A DNA stretch of 64,000 bases from Clostridiales bacterium (GTDB lineage: Bacteria; Bacillota; Clostridia; Christensenellales; Aristaeellaceae). The stretch spans positions 39,924 through 103,923 of the forward strand of contig SVGM01000012.1 of NCBI GenBank assembly GCA_015056365.1, in the 5' to 3' direction. The translations under genes were made by a program, and so were the position numbers. The notes under the pieces are model-generated. The model saw nothing but the letters and a program-made list of their open reading frames with translations, was not told the origin of the DNA and searched no databases. Positions 9,301 to 19,996 of this stretch are shown here, piece after piece. Each line of letters starts with the position of its first letter. The first letter of the stretch is position 1.

Positions 9301-9558
9301 GATGGCATCGGGACGCTCGTAGCGCAGGATGCGGGCCACAAATTCCAGCGTCAGGGGCTCCATGTACACCTTGTCGGCGATGGAGGTATCGGTCATGATG
9401 GTGGCCGGGTTGGAGTTGGCCAGCACCACTTCGTAGCCCTCTTCCTTCAGGGCCAGACAGGCCTGGGTACCGGCATAGTCAAACTCTGCCGCCTGGCCGA
9501 TGACGATGGGGCCGGAACCGATGATGAGGATCTTCTTGATGTCTGTACGCTTTGGCAT
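6385..9558 (-). CDS. carB: Carbamoyl phosphate synthase large subunit
   Basis: Makes carbamoyl phosphate from bicarbonate, ATP and ammonia; ammonia is normally supplied by the CarA glutaminase. The protein has 1057 residues, near the usual 1070. Two homologous ATP-grasp halves are visible (IGSGPIVIGQAAEFDY at the start, LGAGPIRIGQGVEFDY near 555), with EVNPRVSRSSAL and EVNPRSSRTVPF repeats. A C-terminal MGS-like allosteric domain follows (TSGTATFLKQNGI). The ribosome-binding site is AGGAGG. carA is not adjacent or anywhere else in the window. Confidence 0.97.
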   Translation of the reverse strand: MPKRTDIKKILIIGSGPIVIGQAAEFDYAGTQACLALKEEGYEVVLANSNPATIMTDTSIADKVYMEPLTLEFVARILRYERPDAIVPGIGGQTGLNLAMQLEKKGVLRECHVELLGTSSASIERAEDREMFKELCQSIGEPTIPSEITYNLDEAKAAAERIGYPVVLRPAFTLGGTGGGFADNEEELIEIGLNAFKLSPVHQVLIEKSVKGYKEIEFEVMRDSTDHAITICGMENIDPVGVHTGDSAVVAPILSLNDHDLKMLNDSALKIIRELKIEGGCNVQFALNPESSEYYLIEVNPRVSRSSALASKASGYPIARVTAKIAVGMTLEEIEIANTNAAFEPSLDYVVAKLPRFPFDKFTSASNQLGTQMKATGEVMGIGSNLEESLLKSARCLEIGVNHLYMPKFDNMSESELLDYLKTFKSDNLFAVMQLIRLGVSLEKIHEVTKITMLFLEAFQRIVDMEIILKANRLDVRALDDAKKMGFSDPFIAKLWNVSEIDVWNLRKQENMMPAYRMVDTCHTNAYIPYFYSSYTGNNDSRLGDKKKIIVLGAGPIRIGQGVEFDYSTVHAVTTIKKSGYEAIIINNNPETVSTDYTTADKLYFEPLTPEDVMNIIEFEKPEGVIASLGGQTAINLAEPLMKRGVKIIGTDCEAIERAENRDSFEKILEELGIPQPEGHAVTNIEDGVKAAAQVGYPVLVRPSFVLGGRAMQIVGNESQLRHYLKTAVEIDEDKPVLVDHYIVGKEVEVDAICDGRDVFVPGIMELVERTGIHSGDSISVYPAFSISNKVKGTILQYAKQLGLGIGIVGLYNIQFIVDKNENVYIIEVNPRSSRTVPFLSKATGYSLADIATEVILGKSLKEQGYFDLYPEEKKRWYVKVPVFSFSKIRGLDAYLSPEMKSTGEAIGYDDKLNRALYKALEASGMHLQNYGTVFCTIADKDKEEALPLIRRFYNLGFNIEATSGTATFLKQNGIRTHERKKLRDGSEEILDAIRQGHLAYVLNTRDIGSADQMSDGYKIRCCATENNVSVFTALDTVRVLLDVLEETTMCISTIDA

Positions 9559-9596
9559 GTGAACCGCCTCCTGTTAATCTATCTGTAGGTTGAATT

Positions 9597-9611
9597 GGTT
9601 GGTGGGGTTGG
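9597..9611 (+). other. Two-tetrad G-quadruplex candidate in the pyrC-carB spacer
   Basis: GGTTGGTGGGGTTGG on the plus strand (the pyr template strand) has four GG tracts with TT, TGG and TT loops. It differs by one base from the thrombin-binding aptamer, a known antiparallel quadruplex. It is followed by TAGGG. The mRNA carries the complementary A/C-rich, unstructured sequence. Confidence 0.35.
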
Positions 9612-9617
9612 TAGGGT

Positions 9618-10814
9618 TCAGCGGGTTTCGTAAACGGCGTTTCCGCCTTTGAAGGTGGCAACGCAGCGTCCGAAGAGCTTTGCGCCGCTAAAGGGGGTCG
9701 CCCGTCCCTTGGACTGGAAGGTGTCCGGATCCACGGTCACTTCCGCATCCAGATCCCACAGGGTGTAGTCGCCGTCATCCAGCGGGATGCCGAACCGTTT
9801 GCGAGGGGCAAAAACCATCAGGTCCATCAGTTTATCCATGGTGATGAGACCGGGTTTGACAAAGTGGGTGTACATGACCGCAAAGGCCGTTTCCAGCCCC
9901 ACCACGCCAAAGGCGCTGCCAGAAAGGCCCTTGCCTTTTTCCTCGGCGGTGTGGGGAGCGTGGTCAGTGGCGATCATGTCGATGGTGCCGTCCAGCAGAC
10001 CTTCCACAAGGGCTTCCCGGTCTGCTGCGCTGCGCAGGGGCGGGTTCATCTTGAACCGTCCGTCCTCCTTGAGCATGCTGTCGTCCATCACCAGGTAGTG
10101 GGGGCCGGTTTCGCAGGTCACGTCCAGCCCTTCGGCTTTGGCTTTGCGGATCAGCTCCACGCTTTCCTTGGTGGAGATGTGGCAGACGTGGTAGCTGCAC
10201 CCGGTTTCCCGCACCAGCTCCAAGTCCCGGGCGATAGGGCTCCATTCGCTCTCGGAGCAGATGCCCTTGTGACCGTGAAGTTTGGCATATTCGCCGTCGT
10301 GGATGTAGCCGCCGAAAAGCAGGCTGTTGTCCTCGCAGTGGGCGGCGATGAGCCTGCCCAGCTTTTTGGCGCGGAGCATGGCTTCTTTCATCATCTCCCG
10401 GCGCTGCACGCCTTTGCCGTCATCGGAGTAGGCGATGGCATCTTTGGCAAGGGCTTCCATATCCACCAGCTCCTCGCCCTTCTCGCCCACGGTGATGGCG
10501 GCGTAGGGATAGACGGCGATGGTGGCATCCTTACGGATGGCGTTGAGCTGGACTTGCATATGCTCCGGGCTGTCCGGCACAGGGCTGAGGTTGGGCATGG
10601 TGCATACGGCGGTGTAGCCGCCGGCAGCTGCCGATGCGCACCCGGTTGCAATCGTTTCCTTCAACAAAAAACCCGGTTCTCTGAAATGCACGTGCACATC
10701 ACAGAAACCGGGAAAAATAGCATATCTGGAAGAAGAAACAACATCCCCTTCAATTTTGAGGCCACTGCGCCACGCGGCCAAAGCGGATTGATCGGTTCCA
10801 TTGAACGTCGCCAT
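9618..10814 (-). CDS. pyrC: Dihydroorotase (class I)
   Basis: Cyclises carbamoylaspartate to dihydroorotate. The protein has 398 residues. Metal ligands are visible in HVHFREPG (41-48), AHCEDN, CHISTKES and ATDHAPH, and the substrate-binding arginine follows His43. The frame is open far upstream (to 13199), but the ATG at 10814 has AAAGGAG seven bases before it and homology starts after it. First gene of the UMP operon, behind a leader with an apparent attenuator. Confidence 0.95.
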   Translation of the reverse strand: MATFNGTDQSALAAWRSGLKIEGDVVSSSRYAIFPGFCDVHVHFREPGFLLKETIATGCASAAAGGYTAVCTMPNLSPVPDSPEHMQVQLNAIRKDATIAVYPYAAITVGEKGEELVDMEALAKDAIAYSDDGKGVQRREMMKEAMLRAKKLGRLIAAHCEDNSLLFGGYIHDGEYAKLHGHKGICSESEWSPIARDLELVRETGCSYHVCHISTKESVELIRKAKAEGLDVTCETGPHYLVMDDSMLKEDGRFKMNPPLRSAADREALVEGLLDGTIDMIATDHAPHTAEEKGKGLSGSAFGVVGLETAFAVMYTHFVKPGLITMDKLMDLMVFAPRKRFGIPLDDGDYTLWDLDAEVTVDPDTFQSKGRATPFSGAKLFGRCVATFKGGNAVYETR

Positions 10815-10830
10815 GGTGAGCTCCTTTCCG

Positions 10831-10863
10831 CCAAACAAAAACGTCCTGCCGTGGAGGCAAGAC
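10831..10863 (-). terminator. Leader terminator (attenuator) upstream of pyrC
   Basis: On the minus strand GTCTTGCC pairs with GGCAGGAC (8 bp, one G-U, loop TCCAC) and is followed by GTTTTTGTTTG, ending about 17 bases before the pyrC start codon. The 5' arm CTTGCC is also complementary to GGCAAG at the base of an upstream hairpin (10914-10933), so two structures are mutually exclusive. A second, weaker hairpin with a six-T run lies at 10872-10903. Confidence 0.65.
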
Positions 10864-10913
10864 GGAACAGGCACAGAAAAAACGCAGCATTCTCTCATGC
10901 GCTGAACAACCTT

Positions 10914-10933
10914 GCCGATCACACGGTATCGGC
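10914..10933 (-). promoter_or_regulatory. First hairpin of the pyr leader
   Basis: GCCGAT and ATCGGC form a 6-bp stem with an 8-nt loop. The 3' arm runs into GGCAAG, which can pair instead with the 5' arm of the terminator at 10856-10863. I could not find a convincing PyrR-binding loop consensus, so the controlling factor is unknown. Confidence 0.45.
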
Positions 10934-10953
10934 TTAAAAATCGTCCTCTAAGT

Positions 10954-10982
10954 ATAGTACCAGAGGAGGGCCGGTTTGTCAA
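10954..10982 (-). promoter_or_regulatory. pyr operon promoter
   Basis: TTGACA (10977-10982), 17-bp spacer, TACTAT (10954-10959) on the minus strand. Transcription would start near 10946 and give a leader of about 130 nt before pyrC. Confidence 0.75.
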
Positions 10983-11052
10983 CAAAAAACGACGAGAAAA
11001 ATCCGAAAAAACAAAAGCCTGATTTGACTTGCGCGGGCTGGCGTCCCTGCGA

Positions 11053-11081
11053 TTGACAAGTGGTTTTTTCCATAATATAAT
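11053..11081 (+). promoter_or_regulatory. Consensus promoter of the GH3 gene
   Basis: TTGACA (11053-11058), 17-bp spacer, TATAAT (11076-11081): a perfect consensus. The leader contains a CACCCGC/GCGGGTG hairpin near 11117 without a T-run. Confidence 0.85.
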
Positions 11082-11186
11082 GCAAAAAAAGCTCGCAATG
11101 GCATATCGGAAAGCACCCGCACGGGCGGGTGTCTGGTGCTGCTGGTCCTGTGGTATGCTGGCTGAGCATGTATTGAGGTGACGAGG

Positions 11187-13460
11187 ATGGATATCAAGCA
11201 GGTTATTTCGCAGATGACGCTGGAGGAAAAGGCTTCGCTGCTTTCTGGTCTGGACTTTTGGCATACCAAGCCGGTGGAGCGTCTGGGCATTCCCAGTGTG
11301 ATGGTCAGCGATGGCCCCCACGGCCTGCGCAAGCAGGACCAGACCGGGGATCATCTGGGGATCAACGACAGCATCAAGGCGGTCTGCTATCCTACGGCTT
11401 GCGCCACAGCTGCCAGCTTTGACCGGGATCTGCTGCGCCAGATCGGCGAAGGCGTGGGCGACGCCTGCCAGCACGAGCAGGTGGCCGTTGACCTGGGCCC
11501 TGCAGTAAACATCAAGCGCAGCCCCCTGTGCGGCCGCAATTTTGAGTATTTCAGCGAAGACCCCTATCTGACCGCCCAGCTTTCCACCAGCCTGATCAAG
11601 GGCGTGCAGAGCCGCAATATCGGCGTGAGCGTTAAGCACTTTGCCGCCAACAGTCAGGAGCATCGTCGCATGTCCTCCGACAGCGTGGTGGATGAGCGCA
11701 CCCTGCGGGAGATCTACTTCCCCGCCTTTGAAAGCGCCGTCAAGGAAGGCAAGGCATGGACTGTTATGTGCTCCTACAATCGTCTCAACGGCGAACATGC
11801 CTCCCAGAATCGTAAGCTGCTTACCGAAGTGCTCCGCGACGAGTGGGGCTTTGACGGCTATGTGGTCAGCGACTGGGGCGCAGTCAGCGACCGCCCCAAG
11901 GGCGTGCACGCAGGCCTGGATCTGGAAATGCCCGCTTCCGGCGGCATCAATGACAGGCGGGTGGTGGAGGCGGTCCGCGCCGGCCAGCTGGATGAGAAGG
12001 ACGTGGATCTGGCAGTGGAACGCATTCTGACCATCCATCAGCGCTATCTGGACAATGCCAAACCCGATACCGTATGGGACAAGGAAGCACAGCATAAGCA
12101 GGCGCGCCAGATGGCTGCCGAGTGCATGGTGCTGCTGAAAAATGAGGACGGCATCCTGCCTGTCAAAGCGGGCGAGACCCTTGCTGTCATCGGTAAGTTT
12201 GCCAAGGAACCCCGCTACCAGGGCGGCGGCAGCTCCCACATCAACAGCTTCAAGGTGGAGAGCCTGCTGGATGCGTTGGAGGGTGTGCCCGGCATCACGT
12301 ATGCGCAGGGCTATGACATCGTCAGCGAGGAACCGGACGAAGAGCTGATCGCGCAGGCGGTGGAGGCGGCCAAAGACGCTCAGAAGGCGGTGATCGTAGC
12401 CGGTCTGCCGGATTCCTTCGAAAGCGAAGGCTATGACCGCAGCCATATGCGCATTCCCAACTGTCAGGTGGAGCTGATCCGCCGGGTGGCGCAGGTCAAT
12501 CCCAACACCATCGTGGTGCTCTACAACGGTTCTCCTGTGGAGATGCCCTGGCTGGACAGCGCAAAGGCGGTTGTGGAAGCCTATCTGGGCGGTCAGGCTG
12601 TGGGCGGCGCTACCAAACTGGTACTGTTTGGCGACGTGAACCCCTGCGGCAAACTGCCGGAAAGCTTCCCCCTCAGATTGGAGCACAATCCCTCCTATCT
12701 GACCTACGGCGGCGAGGGTAATACCGTTGTGTATAACGAAGGCGTGTTCGTAGGCTATCGTTACTACGATCGCAAACAGATGGATGTACTGTTCCCCTTC
12801 GGCTACGGTCTGAGCTACACCTCCTTTGAATACAGTAACCTCACTGTCAGCGCGGATGCCATCAAGGATACCGATACCCTCACCGTCACCGTGGACGTGA
12901 CCAACACCGGCAAGGTATTCGGCAAGGAAGTGGTGCAGCTGTACGTCAGCGACCGGGAAAGCACGGTTTTCCGCCCTGTACGTGAGCTCAAGGGCTTTGA
13001 AAAGGTGGCCCTTGCCCCGGGCGAAACCAAAACAGTTGCTTTCTCTCTTGCCAAGCGTGCCTTTGCCTACTGGAATGAGGATCTGCACGACTGGCACGTG
13101 GAAACAGGCGTCTTTGATATCCAGATCTGCCGCAGCAGCCGCGACGTGGCGCTGTCCAGGGCCGTGACGGTGGAAAGTACCGTAGAGCTTCCTGCCCATT
13201 TTACGCTGGACTCCATCTTCATGGATTTGGTGAAGAACAAGAAGGCTTCCCAGGTGCTCAAGCCCATCTTCGAGGCCATGTCCAGCAGCTTTGTCGGCAA
13301 CGATGAAGAGGTCAGCGATGTGGCCAAGAGCGCCATCAGCGATGAAATGAACGCCGCCATGATGTTGAACATGCCCCTGCGCGGCATCATCAGCTTCGGC
13401 GGCGGCCAGATCAGCCGTGAACAGCTGGAAGCCATGTTGGACACCATCAACAACGGCTGA
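11187..13460 (+). CDS. Glycoside hydrolase family 3 (beta-glucosidase-like)
   Basis: Retaining exo-acting beta-glycosidase of 757 residues with no signal peptide, so probably cytoplasmic. The order is a GH3 N-terminal barrel (MTLEEKASLLSG at the start; nucleophile Asp229 in YVVSDWGAV; substrate-binding KH at 150-151), then the alpha/beta sandwich domain, then a fibronectin-III-like domain (VVQLYVSDRES…, LKGFEKVALAPGE). A tail of about 100 residues after residue 650 is not part of the core family. The ATG at 11187 is preceded by GAGGTG; an in-frame GTG lies at 11178. Monocistronic between its own promoter and a terminator. The exact sugar cannot be told from sequence. Confidence 0.92.
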   Translation: MDIKQVISQMTLEEKASLLSGLDFWHTKPVERLGIPSVMVSDGPHGLRKQDQTGDHLGINDSIKAVCYPTACATAASFDRDLLRQIGEGVGDACQHEQVAVDLGPAVNIKRSPLCGRNFEYFSEDPYLTAQLSTSLIKGVQSRNIGVSVKHFAANSQEHRRMSSDSVVDERTLREIYFPAFESAVKEGKAWTVMCSYNRLNGEHASQNRKLLTEVLRDEWGFDGYVVSDWGAVSDRPKGVHAGLDLEMPASGGINDRRVVEAVRAGQLDEKDVDLAVERILTIHQRYLDNAKPDTVWDKEAQHKQARQMAAECMVLLKNEDGILPVKAGETLAVIGKFAKEPRYQGGGSSHINSFKVESLLDALEGVPGITYAQGYDIVSEEPDEELIAQAVEAAKDAQKAVIVAGLPDSFESEGYDRSHMRIPNCQVELIRRVAQVNPNTIVVLYNGSPVEMPWLDSAKAVVEAYLGGQAVGGATKLVLFGDVNPCGKLPESFPLRLEHNPSYLTYGGEGNTVVYNEGVFVGYRYYDRKQMDVLFPFGYGLSYTSFEYSNLTVSADAIKDTDTLTVTVDVTNTGKVFGKEVVQLYVSDRESTVFRPVRELKGFEKVALAPGETKTVAFSLAKRAFAYWNEDLHDWHVETGVFDIQICRSSRDVALSRAVTVESTVELPAHFTLDSIFMDLVKNKKASQVLKPIFEAMSSSFVGNDEEVSDVAKSAISDEMNAAMMLNMPLRGIISFGGGQISREQLEAMLDTINNG

Positions 13461-13494
13461 GCGTTTTTACCCAATAACGAAATCAACCTTCGCG

Positions 13495-13531
13495 GCCCGT
13501 CGTTTTCTGCCTGAAACCGGCGGGCTTTTTC
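13495..13531 (+). terminator. Terminator after the GH3 gene
   Basis: GCCCGTCG (13495-13502) pairs with CGGCGGGC (13518-13525) with one G-U pair, and is followed by TTTTTC. Confidence 0.75.
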
Positions 13532-13545
13532 ATTCGGATAAGTGC

Positions 13546-13574
13546 TTGCCAAACCCTTCGTGTTGTGCTATAAC
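13546..13574 (+). promoter_or_regulatory. Promoter of the PlsC-like gene
   Basis: TTGCCA (13546-13551), 17-bp spacer, TATAAC (13569-13574). Confidence 0.6.
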
Positions 13575-13628
13575 ACTTTTTGTTTCTAATGATGCTGCAT
13601 ACGAAAGCACAGGTTACAGGAGGTACCT

Positions 13629-14321
13629 ATGGGCGTTTTGTATCGTGTTCTGCGTAAGGCCATCCGGCTTTTCAGCCCCAAAATCGAAACGGTCTGGGAG
13701 GAGCCTTTTGACGGTCAGCTTGCGGTGTTCTGCCCCAATCACGCAGGCGCCATGGGCCCTATCAGTATGTGCGCTCATTTTGAACTGACCGACAGCTGCT
13801 ATTCATGGATGAACAACGGCATGATGGAGGCCAAGCTGGTGCCTGCCTATGTGCGGCAGGATTATTGGTGGGAGCCGGGCTGCAAAATGGAGCCCTTCTA
13901 TAACGCCACCATTCCCTATATCGCCGCCGCCATTATCCCGCCCATCCTGCGCAGCGCACCGGGCGTGCCTGTGTACCACGACAGCCGGGTCATCAAGACC
14001 TTCCGCAGAAGTATTGAGCTGCTCAAGGAAGGCAAGCATATGATCATCTTCACCGAGCAGCCCGCGGGACACGGCACCAGCGAAATGGAGCTGAACCGGG
14101 GCTGGCTGCAGCTGGCCCCTATGGCATGGCGCACCATGAAGGTGGCGCTGAAGATTTATCCCGTGAACATTGATCTGGAGAACAAGCGCATTACCGTGCG
14201 CAAGCCCATCGCCTTTGATCCGGAACTGCCCCTGAAGGAACAGGAAGATCGGATCATCGAAACCATTAGGGCCGGCATCTCCGTAGGCCAGTTTGAAGAG
14301 GAAGGAACAACAGAATCATGA
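13629..14321 (+). CDS. PlsC-like lysophospholipid acyltransferase family protein
   Basis: Protein of 230 residues with the layout of the PlsC/LPLAT superfamily. The catalytic His is in CPNHAGAMGP (Asn37-His38). A motif-III-like segment LLKEGKHMIIFTEQPAGHG replaces the usual FPEGTRS. A hydrophobic stretch IPYIAAAIIPPIL sits between them. The classical NHxxxxD is not strictly kept (NHAGAMGP), so substrate and even activity are uncertain. The strong ribosome-binding site AGGAGG lies seven bases before the ATG. It has its own promoter and a bidirectional terminator. Confidence 0.6.
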   Translation: MGVLYRVLRKAIRLFSPKIETVWEEPFDGQLAVFCPNHAGAMGPISMCAHFELTDSCYSWMNNGMMEAKLVPAYVRQDYWWEPGCKMEPFYNATIPYIAAAIIPPILRSAPGVPVYHDSRVIKTFRRSIELLKEGKHMIIFTEQPAGHGTSEMELNRGWLQLAPMAWRTMKVALKIYPVNIDLENKRITVRKPIAFDPELPLKEQEDRIIETIRAGISVGQFEEEGTTES

Positions 14322-14346
14322 TGGCATTGTGATCCAGTGCATCGTG

Positions 14347-14388
14347 CAAAAACAGCCGCCTGTGCGACCACAGACGGCTGTTTTTTGT
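14347..14388. terminator. Bidirectional terminator
   Basis: AAAAACAGCCGCCTGTG pairs with CACAGACGGCTGTTTTTT (one mismatch, loop CGAC). A-run and T-run flank the stem, so it can end transcription of both convergent neighbours. Confidence 0.85.
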
Positions 14389-14426
14389 TGCGGGTTTGTT
14401 TGTGCGCCGATCTTTCACGCTCCCCG

Positions 14427-15986
14427 TCACACGCCGCTGTTCATGGCGGATTGCTCGTACATCACGACTTTGATCTCCGGCTCGATCATCAGCGCAAGGC
14501 CGTCGCTGAGCAGCACGCCGTCCCTGTCGGTGAGGGTGGTGAGCACCAGGTGCACGCCGCCGCCAGCAGACAGGTCGTCCACCGGCGTAGCTCCGGCAAT
14601 GGAACGCCCTGGCAGGCAGGCTTCGGCAAACGAGGCGGCATAGCGGTCCAGACTGTCGGAAGGAGCGGAAAGGGTATGCAGCCAGCTTAGCGCCGACAAT
14701 TCGCCCAGTACGGCAGAGCCGTCATACAGCAGCACCTCGCCTTCCAGCGACAGGAGAAGGGAGAAGATGGGGCTGTGCTTCGGATCGCTGGATTGGGCGG
14801 TGATGCGCCAGCCTTGAGGATCCTCCTCGCAGGTCAGGGCTACGGCGCTGGTATCAACGCCAATGAAGGGCGTTTCAAGGAAGCGCCGCGCGCAGGCAAG
14901 CGCAGCCTGGGGGTCGTTTAGGGGCTCGTGGGCAGCAACCCAGTTAAGCTGAGGAATGTTGCGGACAAAGACCGGTTTGTGGCTCTCGCGGGTGGCGAAG
15001 GCGGCGATCAGCACCAGGGCACAGCAAAGGGAACACAGCGCAATGCCCCAGTTTCTGGCGCGTTCGCTGTGGATGACGCCGTTGATGCGTCGCTTGAGCC
15101 ACTTGCCGCCCAGCATCAGCTTGTTTCCGCCGGTGCAGCTGCGCCCTGCGGCGCTGGCCAGCGCAGCGGCATAGGACAGCCGATCCAACTTTTCGATCTT
15201 GCCGATCACTCGGGTATCGCATGCCAGCTCGGCATCCTCCCGGCTCAGGTAGGCTGCTAGCCATACCAGCGGATTGATCCAGTGCAGGATGCAGCAGGCA
15301 GAACGCACCAGCGACCACAGATGATCCGCTGCCTTGATATGGCAGATCTCATGGGCCAGCATATGGGGGATGTGTGTATCGGCAGAGCTTTGCGGGATGG
15401 CGATAAAGGGCCGGAACACGCCCACGACACAGGGAGCGGGCAGCTTTTGTACCAGATAGACTGGCACCGGCTTGACGCCATAGCGCTGACAGAGCTGGTG
15501 GTACTGTGCCATCAGGTTTTCGTCAGGCGTTGCCAGACGGTTGCGCAGAATACGGCTGCGGCGGTTGCCCGAACGAATAGCCAACACCACGCCCACCAGG
15601 CAGCCGGCGGCGCCGTAGGCCACCACCAGCCATTTGCCGGCGCGTCCGCTGCGGGTTTCGTCGCCCAGATGACTCAGCGCTGCGGCACCTGCGCCGTCGC
15701 CGCCGGACAGAGCATCCACAGTGTCCAGAAAACGGGTGCGGATCTGATCGGCCACCGGACGGGCCTCCCCGTCCACCGAGAGAGTGGGGCGCAGTTCGTT
15801 CATCAACGGGTTGGGCAGACTGATGGGCAAAAGGAGCCGGAGCGCCACCACCAGCCAGAGCGTATAGATAACCCGATTGGAGATGCGTCCGCGGCCCAGC
15901 GCACGGATAGCAAACATCAGCAGGATCAGCGCACTGCCAATGAGCATGGCCTCTAGGAGAAAGTTAAAAATCGTCATGCTTCGCAT
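14427..15986 (-). CDS. M56 (BlaR1/MecR1-like) membrane zinc peptidase
   Basis: Membrane protein of 519 residues. Several N-terminal transmembrane segments (residues 5-30, 38-58, about 119-136) flank a cytosolic M56 peptidase domain with the zinc motif HEICH at 212-216 and the downstream glutamate ligand in EDAELACD (about 251-258). A further segment (about 305-325) leads to an extracytoplasmic C-terminal domain of about 190 residues. In BlaR1/MecR1 this end is a penicillin sensor, but here no SxxK penicillin-binding motif is evident. No BlaI/MecI repressor gene adjoins it. The ATG at 15986 has GGGAGG in front. The sensed signal and the substrate are unknown. Confidence 0.85.
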   Translation of the reverse strand: MRSMTIFNFLLEAMLIGSALILLMFAIRALGRGRISNRVIYTLWLVVALRLLLPISLPNPLMNELRPTLSVDGEARPVADQIRTRFLDTVDALSGGDGAGAAALSHLGDETRSGRAGKWLVVAYGAAGCLVGVVLAIRSGNRRSRILRNRLATPDENLMAQYHQLCQRYGVKPVPVYLVQKLPAPCVVGVFRPFIAIPQSSADTHIPHMLAHEICHIKAADHLWSLVRSACCILHWINPLVWLAAYLSREDAELACDTRVIGKIEKLDRLSYAAALASAAGRSCTGGNKLMLGGKWLKRRINGVIHSERARNWGIALCSLCCALVLIAAFATRESHKPVFVRNIPQLNWVAAHEPLNDPQAALACARRFLETPFIGVDTSAVALTCEEDPQGWRITAQSSDPKHSPIFSLLLSLEGEVLLYDGSAVLGELSALSWLHTLSAPSDSLDRYAASFAEACLPGRSIAGATPVDDLSAGGGVHLVLTTLTDRDGVLLSDGLALMIEPEIKVVMYEQSAMNSGV

Positions 15987-16197
15987 GGGAGTTCCTCCCT
16001 CTTTTGTACAGGGCAAAATACCCTCTAATGATTATAGACGAATCTCAGCGGCAAATCGTTTCCGAAGAATCACATTTTGCTAACTTTTTTTCAAGAGGAG
16101 CAGCCGAAACGTGAGTTCTGTATTTTTTCGCTGCACAGACTTCGTTAAAAAATTGTCGTTTTGTGTGAAAATTGGCTGTAGTACCTGTCACTAAAGG

Positions 16198-16226
16198 TTG
16201 ACAAGCTATGGCACAAATCCTATAAT
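16198..16226 (+). promoter_or_regulatory. Consensus promoter of the PFOR gene
   Basis: TTGACA (16198-16203), 17-bp spacer, TATAAT (16221-16226): perfect consensus. The 400-base gap between the M56 gene and PFOR otherwise holds only the PFOR leader. Confidence 0.9.
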
Positions 16227-16243
16227 AGTTACGTTGGAAACCT

Positions 16244-16355
16244 CCGTCTGTTTGCCATGCGCGTCAGCGGTTCAGCCGTCGCGCCATGGGTTGTAAGTGC
16301 TTCCGCTGCCATTGGCCCGGGCGCGCTCCGCCCTGACAGCAATGCAGACAGACGG
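16244..16355 (+). promoter_or_regulatory. Structured 5' UTR of the PFOR mRNA
   Basis: CCGTCTGTTTGC (16244-16255) pairs over 12 bp (one G-U) with GCAGACAGACGG (16344-16355). GTCAG/CTGAC can extend the closing helix inward, and GGGCG/CGCCC forms a short internal hairpin. The outer helix encloses about 90 nt near the 5' end of a transcript of about 155 nt before the start codon. I recognise no riboswitch class. Confidence 0.5.
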
Positions 16356-16377
16356 CTTTCAATGATAAATATCTTAG

Positions 16378-19884
<3,507 letters not shown>

Positions 19885-19897
19885 TCTGATTTGCTTC

Positions 19898-19977
19898 CTG
19901 CTGGCGGCTCCTTCGGGAGCCCCGGCAGCCAGCGAAACAAACACCCCCGGGAAGTTTTCTTCCCGGGGGTGTTTTTG
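19898..19977 (+). terminator. Double hairpin terminator after PFOR
   Basis: A first hairpin with a UUCG loop (GGCTCC…GGAGCC, near 19904-19920) is followed by a strong stem ACACCCCCGGGAAG / CTTCCCGGGGGTGT (19941-19972) and GTTTTTGG. Confidence 0.9.
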
Positions 19978-19996
19978 GTATCAGGCAGTATGGTTG

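Noticed and set aside
5848..9588. A plus-strand open frame of 1246 codons opposite carB/pyrK
   Set aside because: It is the complement of well-identified genes. GC-rich codon bias leaves the antisense frame free of stops; the translation is Gly/His/Ala-rich with no domain and no ribosome-binding site.
10872..10946. PyrR-binding loop in the pyr leader
   Set aside because: I could not find the conserved purine-rich PyrR loop sequence; GCATGAGAGAATGC is only superficially similar.
10815..13199. Long N-terminal extension of the pyrC frame across the GH3 gene
   Set aside because: Dihydroorotase homology starts at 10814 behind a good ribosome-binding site; the extension is antisense to GH3 and crosses the pyr promoter.
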